A stretch of 64,000 nt of DNA from Peribacillus huizhouensis (GCF_014138605.1 NZ_JACJHX010000005.1:248001-312000), one strand, 5' to 3'. Shown: positions 1 through 9,636, counted from the stretch's first letter. Numbers and translations are program-made. The notes: generated from the letters alone by a model not told the origin.

Positions 1-467
1 AGTTTCCAATCATCACTTACATATGCGTGATAATAGCGGGGAACAACTGACATAGCTGTTCTCTTCACTTGATCAGCGGTTTCCGATCGGTTTGATGAGT
101 TGGTTTCATATACGACAAGAACATCCTCATCTGTAACAAGTGAAGCCGCACGTTTTACGTTCGGCAGTGATGCTGTAAGCGAAGTAATAACACTAGCCAA
201 TTGTTCCCGATCAATGGCTACATTTTCATTTGCGACGTTTGCAATATTTTTGCCGTTAATATTTGTACTGTCCATTCGAGTAAAGCCAAAATCAGATCCT
301 TGATTGGTGCTATTGTTATAATCTTCATCATAGTATTTGGTTGGTGAGTTAACTTTAACTGGATTTGAGATGTTGTCGGTTACTTCACTTCCTTGTTCCT
401 TAGGAGCGGAGCAACCTGCAAATAACGTAATAGAGCATAAGCTTAACGCTAGAACTGCTTTTTTCAA
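1..467 (-). CDS. YhcN/YlaJ-family lipoprotein (YutC-like), 3' end outside window
   Basis: The reverse strand from a TTG start at 467 encodes at least 155 residues beginning MKKAVLALSLC, with a lipobox LFAGC that puts the lipidated cysteine at residue 19. The start is set by an AGGAGGTG Shine-Dalgarno 8 bases upstream. The rest is hydrophilic and Asn/Ser rich, as in YhcN/YlaJ sporulation lipoproteins. It lies next to yutD, where B. subtilis has yutC. The protein is probably exported and anchored to the outer leaflet of the membrane, and may act in spore or forespore membranes. The C-terminus is beyond the window edge, so length and function cannot be completed. Confidence 0.75.
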   Translation of the reverse strand, partial: MKKAVLALSLCSITLFAGCSAPKEQGSEVTDNISNPVKVNSPTKYYDEDYNNSTNQGSDFGFTRMDSTNINGKNIANVANENVAIDREQLASVITSLTASLPNVKRAASLVTDEDVLVVYETNSSNRSETADQVKRTAMSVVPRYYHAYVSDDWK

Positions 468-577
468 TAAAAACACCTCCTAAGAGATAGGATGAGCAAA
501 TACCGCTAAATTTCGCTTAGTAATTGCTGGCTAATCAGTTATAATTTAAGTAGGAATTGGAATAAGAGGTGAGATGG

Positions 578-850
578 ATGATAAGCATCAATAATTTAGC
601 CTATGACATTGTAGAAGAACGAAGAGATGGCTACAATGAAGAAGCATTTAAAGCTCGTTATAGTGAGATATTGACTAAATATGATTATATTGTTGGTGAT
701 TGGGGATATGGACAATTACGTCTGCGCGGTTTTTTTGAAGATGATAACCAAAAAGCTACGTTTGATACAAAAATTAGTACATTAACCGAATACCTTTATG
801 AATACTGTAATTTTGGCTGTCCATATTTTGTTTTAAAGAAAATAAAGTGA
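578..850 (+). CDS. yutD: YutD-like DUF1027 protein
   Basis: A 90-residue acidic/aromatic protein with the YutD features DYIVGDWGYGQLRLRGFF and a C-terminal YCNFGCPYFVLK. ATG 578 is preferred over GTG 569 because AGGTGAG lies just before it and homologues start MI. Function is unknown; in B. subtilis the gene sits between yutC and yutE, as here. The last sense codon and the stop (AAG TGA) are formed by the terminal bases of an inserted repeat (842-980). Without the insertion the end would be Ile-Asn-stop instead of Ile-Lys-stop, so the protein is essentially unchanged. Confidence 0.85.
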   Translation: MISINNLAYDIVEERRDGYNEEAFKARYSEILTKYDYIVGDWGYGQLRLRGFFEDDNQKATFDTKISTLTEYLYEYCNFGCPYFVLKKIK

Positions 851-980
851 AACTTCAAACAGTGGGGGCTTCTACCCCTTCTGCTTGTAAGTCCCGTTCT
901 ACTGTTGATCAATTAATCGACAGTACGGACCCGATTACCTCTATCTCACCAATCGGGATTTTACTGCATGTGAATGCAGG
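842..980 (-). mobile_element. Family B repeat, copy B1 (139 bp, reverse orientation)
   Basis: Read on the reverse strand it follows TTTAT (rc of 981-985), starts with a hairpin (CTGCATTCACATGCAG), then carries GATTGGTGAGAT, a GTACTGTCGATT hairpin, ACGGGACTTACAAGCAG and a terminal hairpin ending GTTTGAAGTTTCACTTTAT. Removing 842-980 restores a continuous site and a natural-looking yutD stop. Confidence 0.8.
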
Positions 981-998
981 ATAAACTAAACAAGCACT

Positions 999-1077
999 AG
1001 AAAAGGGTCTGACGTCACACTCTATCTTCCGTTTTAAACGGTATGTAGTAGATGTGGAGTCTGACCCTTTCTTTAAG
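999..1077. repeat. Family A palindromic repeat, copy A1
   Basis: Short copy with AGGGTCTGACGTCACACTCTA at one end and GTGGAGTCTGACCCTTTC at the other; the ends are imperfect inverted copies. It lies between convergent genes (yutD and the 1095-1382 gene), a terminator-like position. Confidence 0.7.
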
Positions 1078-1094
1078 TGACAGTTATTCTACCT

Positions 1095-1382
1095 CTAATC
1101 AGGAGTTGTAGAATGTGGGGCTTGTTCGTGTTTGTCAGGATCGTCATGGGGTGGGTGGGCACCATCCATTTGACGAGGCAGACTTTCATGAAGCGATTTG
1201 TATTCGTAATTGAAGGCACTCGTATAACGCTGTCCTTCTTTCCATGGAGAGCTTTTATTTTCAACAGATGTCATCTCCCCACGTGGGGCTCCATAAGGTC
1301 CTTCAGGCAGTTCTTCAGGAAGTAAATCATTCTTTTGTTTTTCCACATTTGAGATCTCGTGGAAACGGTTGTTATCATTCAT
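1095..1382 (-). CDS. Small hydrophilic hypothetical protein (95 aa)
   Basis: Start ATG 1382 is favoured because AGAAAGG lies 9 bases upstream; an in-frame ATG at 1391 would leave no space for a ribosome binding site. The product is very polar, with many Glu, Asp, Asn and Pro, a PEGPYGAPRGE stretch and a C-terminal His/Pro-rich tail (PHDDPDKHEQAPHS). No membrane segment or recognised enzyme motif is visible. Similar small cytosolic proteins are, as far as I recall, found near yutD in Bacillus, but I cannot name the family. It runs convergent to yutD and divergent from yutE. Confidence 0.6.
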   Translation of the reverse strand: MNDNNRFHEISNVEKQKNDLLPEELPEGPYGAPRGEMTSVENKSSPWKEGQRYTSAFNYEYKSLHESLPRQMDGAHPPHDDPDKHEQAPHSTTPD

Positions 1383-1719
1383 ATTCAACATCCTTTCTAC
1401 TTCACTGTAAATCTTAGGTTGTCCTTTTCTGTTGAAAACATGAGGTAGTGCATTACTTTTTTCAAATATAGACTTTATACAACAATTGTGAGAACTATGA
1501 TAAAATTATAGTAGTATCATCTTGCATTATGCTGAAATCTAACAAGAATATAGTCGTTTAATTAAGTTGCAAACAGATATATTGTGGGGTTTTTTAAAAG
1601 ATTTTAATAATCTTACATTAGTCGAATAAGAACACATAATACATAGAAAATTATGTTTACGCCAAGACTAGAGAAGAGGGACATGGTATCCTTTTCAAAT
1701 TAGAAAGGATTGAATATCT

Positions 1720-2157
1720 TTGTATTTTGTTGACAGACAGCAAATTGAAAAACATTTACTACATTTGGAACAGCGGCTTCGCATTTTCGAGGAACAGTCG
1801 AATTGGGATAATGAGCTTGCTAGCCTTGCTCTTTGCCGACTTGTTCAGACTTCCATTGATGCAATGTTAGATACAGGGAATGCGATTATTGATGGCTTCA
1901 TTATGCGCGATCCAGGAAGTTATGAAGACATCGTGGACATTCTATTGGATGAAAAAGTAATTGATGAAAAAATGGCCCATCAATTTAAGCACATTCTTCC
2001 GCTTAGAAAAATGTTGGTTCAGGACTATTTAGTAGCAGACACGAAAACGGTGGCTACCGTTTTTAGCGAAAATATCCAAGCATTTATCGAATACCCTAAA
2101 GTCGTAAGGAATTATTTAATAAATGAACTAGGTCCAGTTTCAGCATTCAAGAATTAA
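1720..2157 (+). CDS. yutE: YutE, DUF86/HepT-like protein
   Basis: A 145-residue, mostly helical protein matching the YutE/DUF86 family, which is structurally related to HepT ribonuclease-like toxins, although in Bacillus it is usually a solitary chromosomal gene with no known MntA partner. The HepT R-x4-6-H catalytic motif is not evident: the conserved YutE parts seen are TSIDAMLDTGNAII and a hydrophobic helix around residues 95-105. A TTG start at 1720 is supported by AGAAAGGA about 9 bases upstream. It is followed after 26 bases by yutF in the same direction. Confidence 0.8.
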   Translation: MYFVDRQQIEKHLLHLEQRLRIFEEQSNWDNELASLALCRLVQTSIDAMLDTGNAIIDGFIMRDPGSYEDIVDILLDEKVIDEKMAHQFKHILPLRKMLVQDYLVADTKTVATVFSENIQAFIEYPKVVRNYLINELGPVSAFKN

Positions 2158-2183
2158 CAGAAATGAAGAACGAGAGGGATCAT

Positions 2184-2951
2184 ATGAAGAAAGAATATAA
2201 AGGCTATCTGATTGATTTAGATGGCACTATTTATCGAGGAACTGAAGAAATTAAAGAAGCCGCTGGTTTTATTGAAGGCTTAAGAAGCCGAAATATTCCT
2301 TATTTATTCGTGACAAATAATGCATCTAGAACTCCAGCGCAGGTGGCTCAAGTGCTTTGTGATTTTGGGATTGAAACGGAAGCTGATCAAGTTTTCACAA
2401 GTGCGATGGCGACTGCGACCTTTATTGCAGAACGCCAAAGTGAGGCCTCTGTCTATGTTATTGGAGAAGAAGGGCTTTTGAATGCAATTCAAGAAAAAGG
2501 ATTTACCTTAGCTGATGAAAACCCTGATTTTGTCGCAATGGGCATTGATCGTAAAATCAATTATGAAAAGCTCGTAAAAGCTTGTCTTGCGGTACGGAAT
2601 GGTGCAACCTTTGTTGCGACAAATAGTGATGCAGCACTTGTAACTGAACGAGGTCTTCTTCCGGGCAATGGCTCGATTGCCTCAGTCATATCTGTATCAA
2701 CAGGGATACAGCCTATTTTTATTGGCAAGCCAGAATCCATTATTGTTGAACAAGCATTAAAGGTTCTTGGTGTTGATAAGAAAGATACCATTATGGTCGG
2801 CGATAACTATGATACAGATATTCTTGCCGGGATTAATGCGGGGATAGATACATTATTAGTACATACTGGTGTTACAACGAAAGAATTATTGAAAAATTAT
2901 CAAGAACAACCGACACATGTTATTGATACATTAGCTGACTGGAAGTTCTAA
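2184..2951 (+). CDS. yutF: YutF, HAD-family (NagD-like) sugar/nucleotide phosphatase
   Basis: 255-residue HAD phosphatase. Motif I is LIDLDGTIYRG, with the nucleophile and acid/base aspartates. FVTNNAS is motif II, the motif III lysine is in FIGKPES, and motif IV is MVGDNYDTD. A C2-type cap lies between motifs II and III, as in NagD/p-nitrophenyl phosphatases. It probably hydrolyses phosphorylated small molecules in the cytoplasm; the substrate cannot be read. ATG 2184 follows GAGAGGG, whereas the in-frame ATG at 2163 lacks a site. It is probably cotranscribed with yutE and ends at a strong hairpin at 2955-2997. Confidence 0.9.
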   Translation: MKKEYKGYLIDLDGTIYRGTEEIKEAAGFIEGLRSRNIPYLFVTNNASRTPAQVAQVLCDFGIETEADQVFTSAMATATFIAERQSEASVYVIGEEGLLNAIQEKGFTLADENPDFVAMGIDRKINYEKLVKACLAVRNGATFVATNSDAALVTERGLLPGNGSIASVISVSTGIQPIFIGKPESIIVEQALKVLGVDKKDTIMVGDNYDTDILAGINAGIDTLLVHTGVTTKELLKNYQEQPTHVIDTLADWKF

Positions 2952-2954
2952 AAA

Positions 2955-2997
2955 GAAGAAGCTTGGGTATGTTACTCTACGTCCAAGCTTCTTTTAT
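2955..2997 (+). terminator. Intrinsic terminator after yutF
   Basis: AGAAGCTTGG and CCAAGCTTCT pair around a 17-19 base loop and are followed by TTTTATTT. Confidence 0.85.
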
Positions 2998-3019
2998 TTG
3001 TTCTTATAATCATTTTTGG

Positions 3020-3123
3020 ATAAAGTGAAACTTCAATCTGTGCCGCTATCTTCATCCCCGATCCTATGCTTCAATCGATTCTTCTAAACCTTAATGGTGG
3101 GATTTACTGCCCGTTAATGCGGG
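3020..3123 (-). mobile_element. Family B repeat, copy B2 (104 bp, reverse)
   Basis: On the reverse strand: flank TTTAT, then CCCGCATTAACGGGCAGTAA, an AATCCCACCATTAAGG hairpin half and a short right end ending ATTGAAGTTTCACTTTAT. It lies between the convergent yutF and yutG genes. The middle hairpins are missing, making it the shortest bounded copy. Confidence 0.75.
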
Positions 3124-3136
3124 ATAAACACTCTAA

Positions 3137-3631
3137 TTACTTTTTGCTTTTAGCTCGGTGCGCCAATCTACTTGAAGCGGCAGCGGCAATGGCACCGACG
3201 ATATCATCGAGAAACGTATGGACTTTTCCTGTACTTTTATCATTCAAATACTTCAGAATACCTGGTTTTTGCTTATCGATATAACCATAGTTCGTAAAGC
3301 CGATTGATCCGTATACGTTTACGATGGAAAAGGCAAGGATTTCATCTACACCATACAAACTTTCATCTATTTCCACGATTTTTTGCAGCGGTTCTTCCAG
3401 CATCTTTTTTTCAGCAAGGACATCGAGTTGGATGCCGGTCAGAATCGCATTTTGGACTTCGCGTTTTGATATGACCCTTTCTACATTTTCAATACAGTCT
3501 TTCATTTCAAGGTTTTCATGGTAACTTGCTTGTAGATACATCACGAGTTCCGCAATATCCTCAATTTTTACGCCTCTTTCTTTTAACCATCTTCTTGCTG
3601 TCTGTTCAGATACGTTAATAACTTCATCCAT
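3137..3631 (-). CDS. yutG: YutG, phosphatidylglycerophosphatase A-like protein
   Basis: 164 residues, the usual YutG size, matching the PgpA-like family: an N-terminal helical part (TARRWLKERGVKIEDIAEL), a central VLAEKKMLEEPLQ segment, and a C-terminal GSIGFTNYGYIDK...VHTFLDDIVGAIAAA block that is the family signature, with conserved Asp residues. PgpA enzymes remove phosphate from phosphatidylglycerophosphate, but the small cytoplasmic Bacillus YutG lacks clear membrane spans, so its real substrate is uncertain. It is transcribed towards yutF and away from yutH. Confidence 0.8.
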   Translation of the reverse strand: MDEVINVSEQTARRWLKERGVKIEDIAELVMYLQASYHENLEMKDCIENVERVISKREVQNAILTGIQLDVLAEKKMLEEPLQKIVEIDESLYGVDEILAFSIVNVYGSIGFTNYGYIDKQKPGILKYLNDKSTGKVHTFLDDIVGAIAAAASSRLAHRAKSKK

Positions 3632-3850
3632 TACAGATCACCCGTTTCGTGTTTGATAGTGGTAACTATGTATAAACATGTTTATTCTAATTTTTTAATA
3701 AACATTCAGAAAATTGAATGTTCTTCATATATATAAGGGAAAGTGGCATATTATCCTTGTGTTTGTACCTTTAAATTGCCCGTTTTCTTGGTTTATATCC
3801 TTCTTGAAAAACTTAAATGAGTATCACATAAATGAAAGGTGCGGATAAAT

Positions 3851-4852
3851 ATGATTGAGGAGATTATATTTGAATCGTATGGGATTACGCCAGAACGTGA
3901 GGAAGTTTTAGGGAAATACCCTTCCTTTATTTCCGGTCCAACCATTTACAGTATTATTCCGCTTGGCGAAGTGGATCAAGAAGAATTGCAGGAAAGAAAG
4001 ATGATGGCCGATCAATTAATTCAGCAAGGTGATCGATATATAGCTGAATTTGTAATGGCGAATCATGGTAGTTATGTATCGGAGGCAGAAGAACAGCCAT
4101 TCGTACTTGTGGCCGTTCGAACTTTACATGAACCGAGAAGTCAACAGCTCGGTAGGAAAATCGCTAAATTTCATTATCGAGCACGCGGTATTCCTACGGC
4201 TATTAAAGCTTGTTCGAGAATTGGTCAGTGGAAAGAACTTTGGGAACAGCGGATTGATCAGCTTGAGCAAATTTGGAATGAGAAACTGAAGGCGCATCCG
4301 AATAATCCATTTGAAAAAGAATTTATTGACACCTTTCCTTACTATATGTCATTAGGTGAAACGGCGATTCAATATTTGGTTGATACCGAAATTGATGATA
4401 CACCAATAGCTAGTGATAGTGGTACGGTTTGCTATGATCGATTTACATCTGAGACGTGGAGCGGGAAATATTGTATAAAAAATCCGTTTGATTGGATATT
4501 TGACCACGCAACCAGAGATGTAGCGGAATGGGTTCGCCATCATTATTTACATAATCAACATACGTATCAGCCGGGTGTATCCACATTTATGCGTGAATAT
4601 CAAACGATTGGACCGCTTTCAAGCTTTTCTTCTCGATTGCTTTATTCACGTTTATTGTTTCCAATCCACTATTTTGAAGTGGTAGAAGAGTATTTTTCAA
4701 GTCCCAAAGAGGCGAGAGCGAATGAATTGGAAGAACAAATTCAAACGATCGCAAATACTTCTGCTTATTACCAAGAATTCCTTCGCAGTTTTTATGAGAT
4801 TGCCCAAATCCCATCCAAACGGCTTCAGCTTCCAGACGTAAGTTGGTTATGA
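3851..4852 (+). CDS. yutH: YutH, spore coat-associated CotS-like protein
   Basis: 333 residues similar to Bacillus YutH, a spore coat protein distantly related to the CotS/aminoglycoside-phosphotransferase fold. Landmarks are FVMANHGSYVSE, AKFHYRARG, and a late GVSTFMREYQTIGPLSSFSSRLLYSRLLFPIHYFE region (several separate blocks). I see no intact kinase catalytic HxD-x4-N loop, consistent with a structural role. ATG 3851 follows GAAAGGTGCGG; GTG 3839 is less likely. The gene is expected to be expressed in the mother cell during sporulation, but I did not identify a sigma-E/K promoter with confidence. Confidence 0.8.
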   Translation: MIEEIIFESYGITPEREEVLGKYPSFISGPTIYSIIPLGEVDQEELQERKMMADQLIQQGDRYIAEFVMANHGSYVSEAEEQPFVLVAVRTLHEPRSQQLGRKIAKFHYRARGIPTAIKACSRIGQWKELWEQRIDQLEQIWNEKLKAHPNNPFEKEFIDTFPYYMSLGETAIQYLVDTEIDDTPIASDSGTVCYDRFTSETWSGKYCIKNPFDWIFDHATRDVAEWVRHHYLHNQHTYQPGVSTFMREYQTIGPLSSFSSRLLYSRLLFPIHYFEVVEEYFSSPKEARANELEEQIQTIANTSAYYQEFLRSFYEIAQIPSKRLQLPDVSWL

Positions 4853-4933
4853 ATGATGCTTACATTTTTATCCATACATTCCTTCTCTTATGATATGATG
4901 AGTGAGAATATAAGAGAGAAGGATTTGAGTTCA

Positions 4934-5902
4934 ATGAGGAAACCTTATGTTTTTATTACAAGAAAGATTAGCCGAGAAGCATTGAAAGGATTGAACGAAT
5001 CATTCGTCGTGAACATGTGGGAATACGAGGAGCAGCCTGTCCCACGAGACATTTTACTGGAAGAAGCAGCAAAAGCAGATGCATTATTGACCATGCTATC
5101 TGATAAAGTCGACCTAGAATTGTTGGATGCTGCGAGAAATTTGAAAGTTATCGCGAATCTTGCCGTTGGATATGACAATATAGACGTTGCAGCTGCAATT
5201 GAAAGAGGAGTCACTGTATGCAATACACCTGATATATTAACGGATACAACGGCAGACCTGGCGTTTGCGCTATTAATGGCAACTGCAAGAAGAATTGTTG
5301 AGGCGGCTGAAATCGTAAAAGCAGGGAAATGGACGGGATGGAGTCCGCTATTACTTGCGGGTCATGACATCCACCATAAAACAATTGGGATCGTAGGAAT
5401 GGGGAAAATTGGCGAGACTGTTGCAAAACGTGCTACAGGTTTTGATATGGAAATTCTCTATCATAATCGTAGCAGAAATACAGAAGCTGAGGAAAGATTA
5501 GGTGCTCGTTACACAAGCTTTGAAGAGTTAATTACAACGGCTGATTTCATTGTTTGCCTAACGCCATTAACAGATGAAACAGCAGGAATGTTCAATAAAG
5601 AAGCATTTCAGAAAATGAAGCAGTCAGCAATCTTTATTAATGTTTCCAGAGGTGCAGTTGTGGATGAAGACGCTCTATTCGAGGCACTTGTGAAGGGTGA
5701 AATAGCAGGTGCTGGTTTAGATGTATTCAAGCAAGAACCGATTGGTAGTGACCATCCATTACTTACTTTACCAAATGTCGTTGCTTTGCCCCATATCGGT
5801 AGTGCGAGTGCAGAAACGCGTCAAGGAATGATTATGCTTTGTATAGAAAATATTGCGCGTGTCCTTTACGGCGGGCAGCCTAAAACGATTGTGAATCCCT
5901 AA
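4934..5902 (+). CDS. D-2-hydroxyacid dehydrogenase (glyoxylate/hydroxypyruvate reductase type)
   Basis: 322 residues with the two-domain D-2-hydroxyacid dehydrogenase layout. The Rossmann motif is IGIVGMGKIGETVAKR, the substrate-binding block is NLAVGYDNIDV, the catalytic Arg is in NVSRGAVVDE, the Glu in KQEPIGSDHPLL, and the catalytic His in ALPHIGSAS. It should reduce glyoxylate or hydroxypyruvate with NAD(P)H. ATG 4934 is chosen because GAGAAGGA lies 8 bases upstream and the protein then begins like homologues (MRKPYVFITR). The gene follows yutH but has its own spacing and ends just before repeat A2. Confidence 0.88.
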   Translation: MRKPYVFITRKISREALKGLNESFVVNMWEYEEQPVPRDILLEEAAKADALLTMLSDKVDLELLDAARNLKVIANLAVGYDNIDVAAAIERGVTVCNTPDILTDTTADLAFALLMATARRIVEAAEIVKAGKWTGWSPLLLAGHDIHHKTIGIVGMGKIGETVAKRATGFDMEILYHNRSRNTEAEERLGARYTSFEELITTADFIVCLTPLTDETAGMFNKEAFQKMKQSAIFINVSRGAVVDEDALFEALVKGEIAGAGLDVFKQEPIGSDHPLLTLPNVVALPHIGSASAETRQGMIMLCIENIARVLYGGQPKTIVNP

Positions 5903-5924
5903 AAAAATTATTAGCCATCACGAG

Positions 5925-6045
5925 GGATGGTGTCCTAAAGGGTCAGACTTCACACTTTATATACCGTTTTATCGTGTCATTCACGATAGATTAACGATAT
6001 ATAGAGGATGTTGGGGCTGCCTCTTTCACTTTATGGCATCTTACT
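5925..6045. repeat. Family A palindromic repeat, copy A2
   Basis: Runs from GATGGTGTCCTAAAGGGTCAGAC to GTTGGGGCTGCCTCTTTCAC, with CCGTTTTATCGTGTCATTCACG in the middle. It is diverged. It occupies most of the 278-base gap before hom; no T-box or SAM riboswitch core is recognisable there. Confidence 0.65.
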
Positions 6046-6180
6046 TTATGGCTTATAACAAATTCGTAGAATTATAGAAAAAACATTATCTAACTATTGA
6101 AAAAATAAAAAAATACAGATATAATGTCTACTATACAAAAACAAATGTATTCTCTATAAAAACAAATGGGGTGGAGCCGT

Positions 6181-7479
6181 ATGAAAGCAATATCAATTGG
6201 ATTATTAGGCCTCGGTACGGTCGGATCTGGGGTTGTCAAGATTATTGAACAACATCAAGATAAGTTGATGCACCAAATTGGGTGTGCTATAAATATTAAG
6301 AAAATCCTTGTGAAAGATTCTGCGAAAGATCGTCAGGTTGCTATAGATAAGAGCATCTTAACATCCAATGTAGATGAAATTTTAGAGGATCCTGAGATCG
6401 ATGTCATCATTGAGGTTATGGGGGGAATTGATGAAACGAAGGATTATCTTCTTCGTGCAATCAGAAACAAAAAACATATTATTACAGCCAATAAAGATCT
6501 AATGGCCTTATATGGGTCACAGTTATTAAAAGAAGCAACTGCGAATGAATGTGATTTATTTTATGAAGCAAGTGTTGCTGGGGGAATTCCGATTCTTCGC
6601 GGACTTGCGGATGGACTGGCCTCTGACAGAATTACGAAGATGATGGGAATTGTGAACGGTACAACGAATTTCATCTTAACGAAAATGAGTCAAGATGGAA
6701 GCGCCTATGAAGAGGTATTAAAGGAAGCTCAGAGCTTGGGATTTGCAGAAGCTGATCCTACAGCAGATGTGAGCGGACTGGACGCTGCAAGAAAAATGGC
6801 GATTCTTTCTACGCTTGGATTTTCGATGACCATTGATCTTGAAGATGTTACGGTGCAAGGGATTACCGAAATTTCTGAAGAAGATTTAGCATACAGTAAG
6901 AAGCTTGGTTATACGATGAAGCTGATCGGTTTGTCCTCAAGAGACGGCGAAAAGGTTGAGGTTAGCGTACAGCCTGCGCTATTGCCTGAGCATCATCCGC
7001 TAGCATCTGTGCATAATGAGTATAATGCTGTCTATGTGTATGGCGAAGCGGTCGGTGAAACGATGTTCTATGGTCCAGGTGCTGGTAGTCTTCCAACGGC
7101 TACTTCTGTCGTGTCTGATTTGGTCGCTGTGATAAAGAATATGCGACTTGGTGTGAACGGCCGTAGTGCAGTTGCACCACAATACCCGAAAACGATGAAA
7201 GAACCATCTGAAATCCATGCGAAATTCTTTATTCGATTACATGTGAAGGATGAAGTGGGTGTGCTTGCCAAGATCACGATGCTGTTTGCAGAGCACGGAG
7301 TAAGTTTTGATAAAATCCTTCAGCTTCCGTTAAACGAAAAAGGTTCATCTGAAATTGTCCTTGTTACACATCACGCAACATTAACTGAATTTGAAAAAAT
7401 CCAACAAAAACTAAATGATTATGAAATGGTTAAAGAAATCAAAAGCACGTATCGTGTTGAAGGAGAGAATGGCAAATGA
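6181..7479 (+). CDS. hom: Homoserine dehydrogenase
   Basis: 432 residues, the normal size for Bacillus Hom. The N-terminal NAD(P)-binding motif is [14 protein letters not shown]. The catalytic region includes [25 protein letters not shown] and [13 protein letters not shown], with [12 protein letters not shown] as the homoserine dehydrogenase signature, and a C-terminal ACT domain starts near [17 protein letters not shown]. It reduces aspartate semialdehyde to homoserine, the branch point for threonine and methionine. ATG 6181 follows GGGGTGG. Its 3' end overlaps thrC by four bases (ATGA), so it is translationally coupled. The ACT domain suggests feedback control by threonine. Confidence 0.97.
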   Translation: MKAISIGLLGLGTVGSGVVKIIEQHQDKLMHQIGCAINIKKILVKDSAKDRQVAIDKSILTSNVDEILEDPEIDVIIEVMGGIDETKDYLLRAIRNKKHIITANKDLMALYGSQLLKEATANECDLFYEASVAGGIPILRGLADGLASDRITKMMGIVNGTTNFILTKMSQDGSAYEEVLKEAQSLGFAEADPTADVSGLDAARKMAILSTLGFSMTIDLEDVTVQGITEISEEDLAYSKKLGYTMKLIGLSSRDGEKVEVSVQPALLPEHHPLASVHNEYNAVYVYGEAVGETMFYGPGAGSLPTATSVVSDLVAVIKNMRLGVNGRSAVAPQYPKTMKEPSEIHAKFFIRLHVKDEVGVLAKITMLFAEHGVSFDKILQLPLNEKGSSEIVLVTHHATLTEFEKIQQKLNDYEMVKEIKSTYRVEGENGK

Positions 7480-8540
7480 GCTGGAGAGGCCTATTAAGCG
7501 AATACCGAGAAATGTTACCTATGAATGAGAACACACCTGATTTATCCCTACATGAAGGAAATACGCCTCTCATTAAATGTGAAAACCTTTCTAAGGAATT
7601 GGGAATTGAGCTCTATGTAAAATACGAAGGCTTGAATCCAACTGGCTCATTTAAGGATCGCGGTATGGTGATGGCTGTTGCTAAAGCAGTTGAAGCAGGC
7701 AGTAACGCCATTATCTGTGCATCAACAGGAAATACTTCCGCTGCTGCTGCTGCCTATGCAGCACGTGCGAATTTGAGATGTATCGTTGTCATTCCAGAAG
7801 GAAAAATTGCGATGGGCAAGCTTGCACAAGCCGTGATGTATGGGGCGGAAATCGTCTCTATTGAAGGTAACTTCGATGACGCTTTGGAAATTGTTCGAAG
7901 TATTAGTGAAAAAGCGCCGATTACACTTGTTAACTCTGTAAATCCATACAGAATTGAAGGACAAAAAACGGCAGCATTTGAAATTTGCGATGTTCTCGGT
8001 TCGGCTCCAGACATCTTAGCTCTTCCGGTTGGTAATGCCGGAAATATTACGGCCTATTGGAAAGGGTTTAAAGAATATAACGAACAAAAGCAAACAGGCC
8101 TACCGGAAATGCGGGGATTTGAAGCAGCAGGATCAGCTGCTATTGTTCATAACCGTGTCATTAAAGAACCGGAAACGATTGCGACAGCGATTCGTATTGG
8201 CAATCCTGCTAGCTGGAAATTCGCTGTTGAAGCTGCAAATGAGTCAAATGGAAAAATTGATGAAGTGTCAGATGAAGAAATTCTTGAAGCGTATCGCTTA
8301 CTTGCACGTTCTGAAGGTGTATTTGCTGAACCGGCTTCATGTGCTTCCATTGCAGGAATCATCAAACAACTACAGAATGGTGAAATAAAAAAAGGCAGCA
8401 AAATTGTCGCTGTCTTAACAGGAAATGGATTGAAAGATCCGAATGTTGCCGTCGATCATAGTGAGATTAAACCACAATTGCTGCCAATGGATGAGAAAGT
8501 GATCTTAGAACATTTGCAACAAGGCTTGGTTCAGTCATGA
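7476..8540 (+). CDS. thrC: Threonine synthase
   Basis: 354 residues, PLP-dependent fold-type II. The cofactor lysine is K60 in [11 protein letters not shown], the substrate-binding loop is [16 protein letters not shown], and the phosphate-binding glycines are in [13 protein letters not shown]. It converts O-phosphohomoserine to threonine in the cytoplasm. It is the second gene of the hom-thrC-thrB operon, overlapping both neighbours by four bases, as in other Bacillus species. No truncation or substitution was seen in the motifs. Confidence 0.97.
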   Translation: MSWRGLLSEYREMLPMNENTPDLSLHEGNTPLIKCENLSKELGIELYVKYEGLNPTGSFKDRGMVMAVAKAVEAGSNAIICASTGNTSAAAAAYAARANLRCIVVIPEGKIAMGKLAQAVMYGAEIVSIEGNFDDALEIVRSISEKAPITLVNSVNPYRIEGQKTAAFEICDVLGSAPDILALPVGNAGNITAYWKGFKEYNEQKQTGLPEMRGFEAAGSAAIVHNRVIKEPETIATAIRIGNPASWKFAVEAANESNGKIDEVSDEEILEAYRLLARSEGVFAEPASCASIAGIIKQLQNGEIKKGSKIVAVLTGNGLKDPNVAVDHSEIKPQLLPMDEKVILEHLQQGLVQS

Positions 8541-9472
8541 TTGGAGAAAGTGAAATGTTTTACATCCGGGTCCCAGCAAGTACAGCAAATCTAGGACCTG
8601 GATTTGATTCAATTGGTATGGCGCTCGGTTTATATTTAGATATTCAAGGTCAATATACGGATGAATGGAATATTATCGCTTTGTCGAAAGAGCTTGAGAG
8701 TTTTCCTAGTGATGATTCAAATTATATCGTTACGATTGCTAAAGAAGTTGCTGGACATTATGGAAAAGAACTGCGACCATGCAGGTTGGAAATTTCAAGT
8801 GAAATCCCGCTTGCAAGAGGTTTGGGTAGCAGCGCATCTGCAATCGTTGCTGGAATAGAACTGGCCAATATTGCTGCTGATTTGAACTTGTCTGCGCAAG
8901 AGAAATCAAGGCATGCTTCTATTTTCGAAGGTCATCCTGACAATGCTGCAGCATCAGTAATGGGGGGACTAGTTGTTGGCTGGCATTCTGATGATGAGAC
9001 AGATGTGCTTTCATTTCCAATTGAAGGAATTAAGGCTGTCGCTGTTATCCCAGATTATGAGTTAAGGACAGAGGACTCGAGAAATGCACTTCCTGAGAAA
9101 TTGGTATTTAAAGATGCCATTCATGGGAGTGCAGCTGCCAATGTTTTTTTAGGAGCTGTTCTGTCGGGGAATTGGCCATTGGCTGGAGAGATGATGAACC
9201 GTGATCGCTTTCATCAAACTTATCGGGCTCATTTAGTACCACATCTACCACGGATCGAAGCAATGGTAAAAGCTAACGGTGCTTATGGTACTGCTTTAAG
9301 TGGAGCTGGTCCAACGGTGCTATGTCTAGTTCCAGAAAATGCTGCTTGTAACGTCCAGAAATCGCTTCAAAATGAATTCCCTGATTTCGATGTTAAAGTT
9401 TTGGATATTGATAACGAAGGCAGCAAAACATTCGTTTTAGCTGACGAACATACAAAACTTGAATGGCGTTAA
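8537..9472 (+). CDS. thrB: Homoserine kinase
   Basis: 311 residues of the GHMP kinase superfamily: motif 1 is [16 protein letters not shown], the phosphate-binding motif 2 is [16 protein letters not shown], and motif 3 is [15 protein letters not shown]. It phosphorylates homoserine to feed ThrC. The start at 8537 overlaps the thrC stop (ATGA). An internal in-frame ATG at 8555 is possible, but family members carry a similar short leader. The operon ends at the hairpin at 9577-9625. Confidence 0.96.
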   Translation: MIGESEMFYIRVPASTANLGPGFDSIGMALGLYLDIQGQYTDEWNIIALSKELESFPSDDSNYIVTIAKEVAGHYGKELRPCRLEISSEIPLARGLGSSASAIVAGIELANIAADLNLSAQEKSRHASIFEGHPDNAAASVMGGLVVGWHSDDETDVLSFPIEGIKAVAVIPDYELRTEDSRNALPEKLVFKDAIHGSAAANVFLGAVLSGNWPLAGEMMNRDRFHQTYRAHLVPHLPRIEAMVKANGAYGTALSGAGPTVLCLVPENAACNVQKSLQNEFPDFDVKVLDIDNEGSKTFVLADEHTKLEWR

Positions 9473-9519
9473 TACCCACCAGTTATTATGAAGGGTAAAT
9501 TATGAAGCAGGCCTTGCTT

Positions 9520-9573
9520 AATCATAATGGTGGCGGTGCGAGCTGATTATGCGAAGCCCCGTCCCTTTTCCAT
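9520..9573 (-). repeat. Family D repeat, truncated copy D4
   Basis: Contains GGTGGCGGTGCG and GCGAAGCCCCGTCCC, the two hallmarks of family D, with the intervening ~90 bases deleted. Confidence 0.6.
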
Positions 9574-9576
9574 AAT

Positions 9577-9625
9577 AAAAAGCTGACTACCGTTCATGCG
9601 CAATGCAAAGGTGTCAGCTTTTATT
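9577..9625. terminator. Bidirectional terminator between thrB and yutI
   Basis: AAAAAGCTGAC and GTCAGCTTTTA pair, giving runs of A upstream and T downstream, so it serves the thrB operon and the convergent yutI. Confidence 0.85.
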
Positions 9626-9636
9626 CAATTATCCTA

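Noticed and set aside
5903-6165. T-box or SAM riboswitch before hom
   Set aside because: No T-box sequence (TGGNACCGCG) or S-box core is visible; the gap is mostly repeat A2.
8029-8388. 119-codon frame inside thrC
   Set aside because: Shadow of thrC in another frame with no family resemblance.
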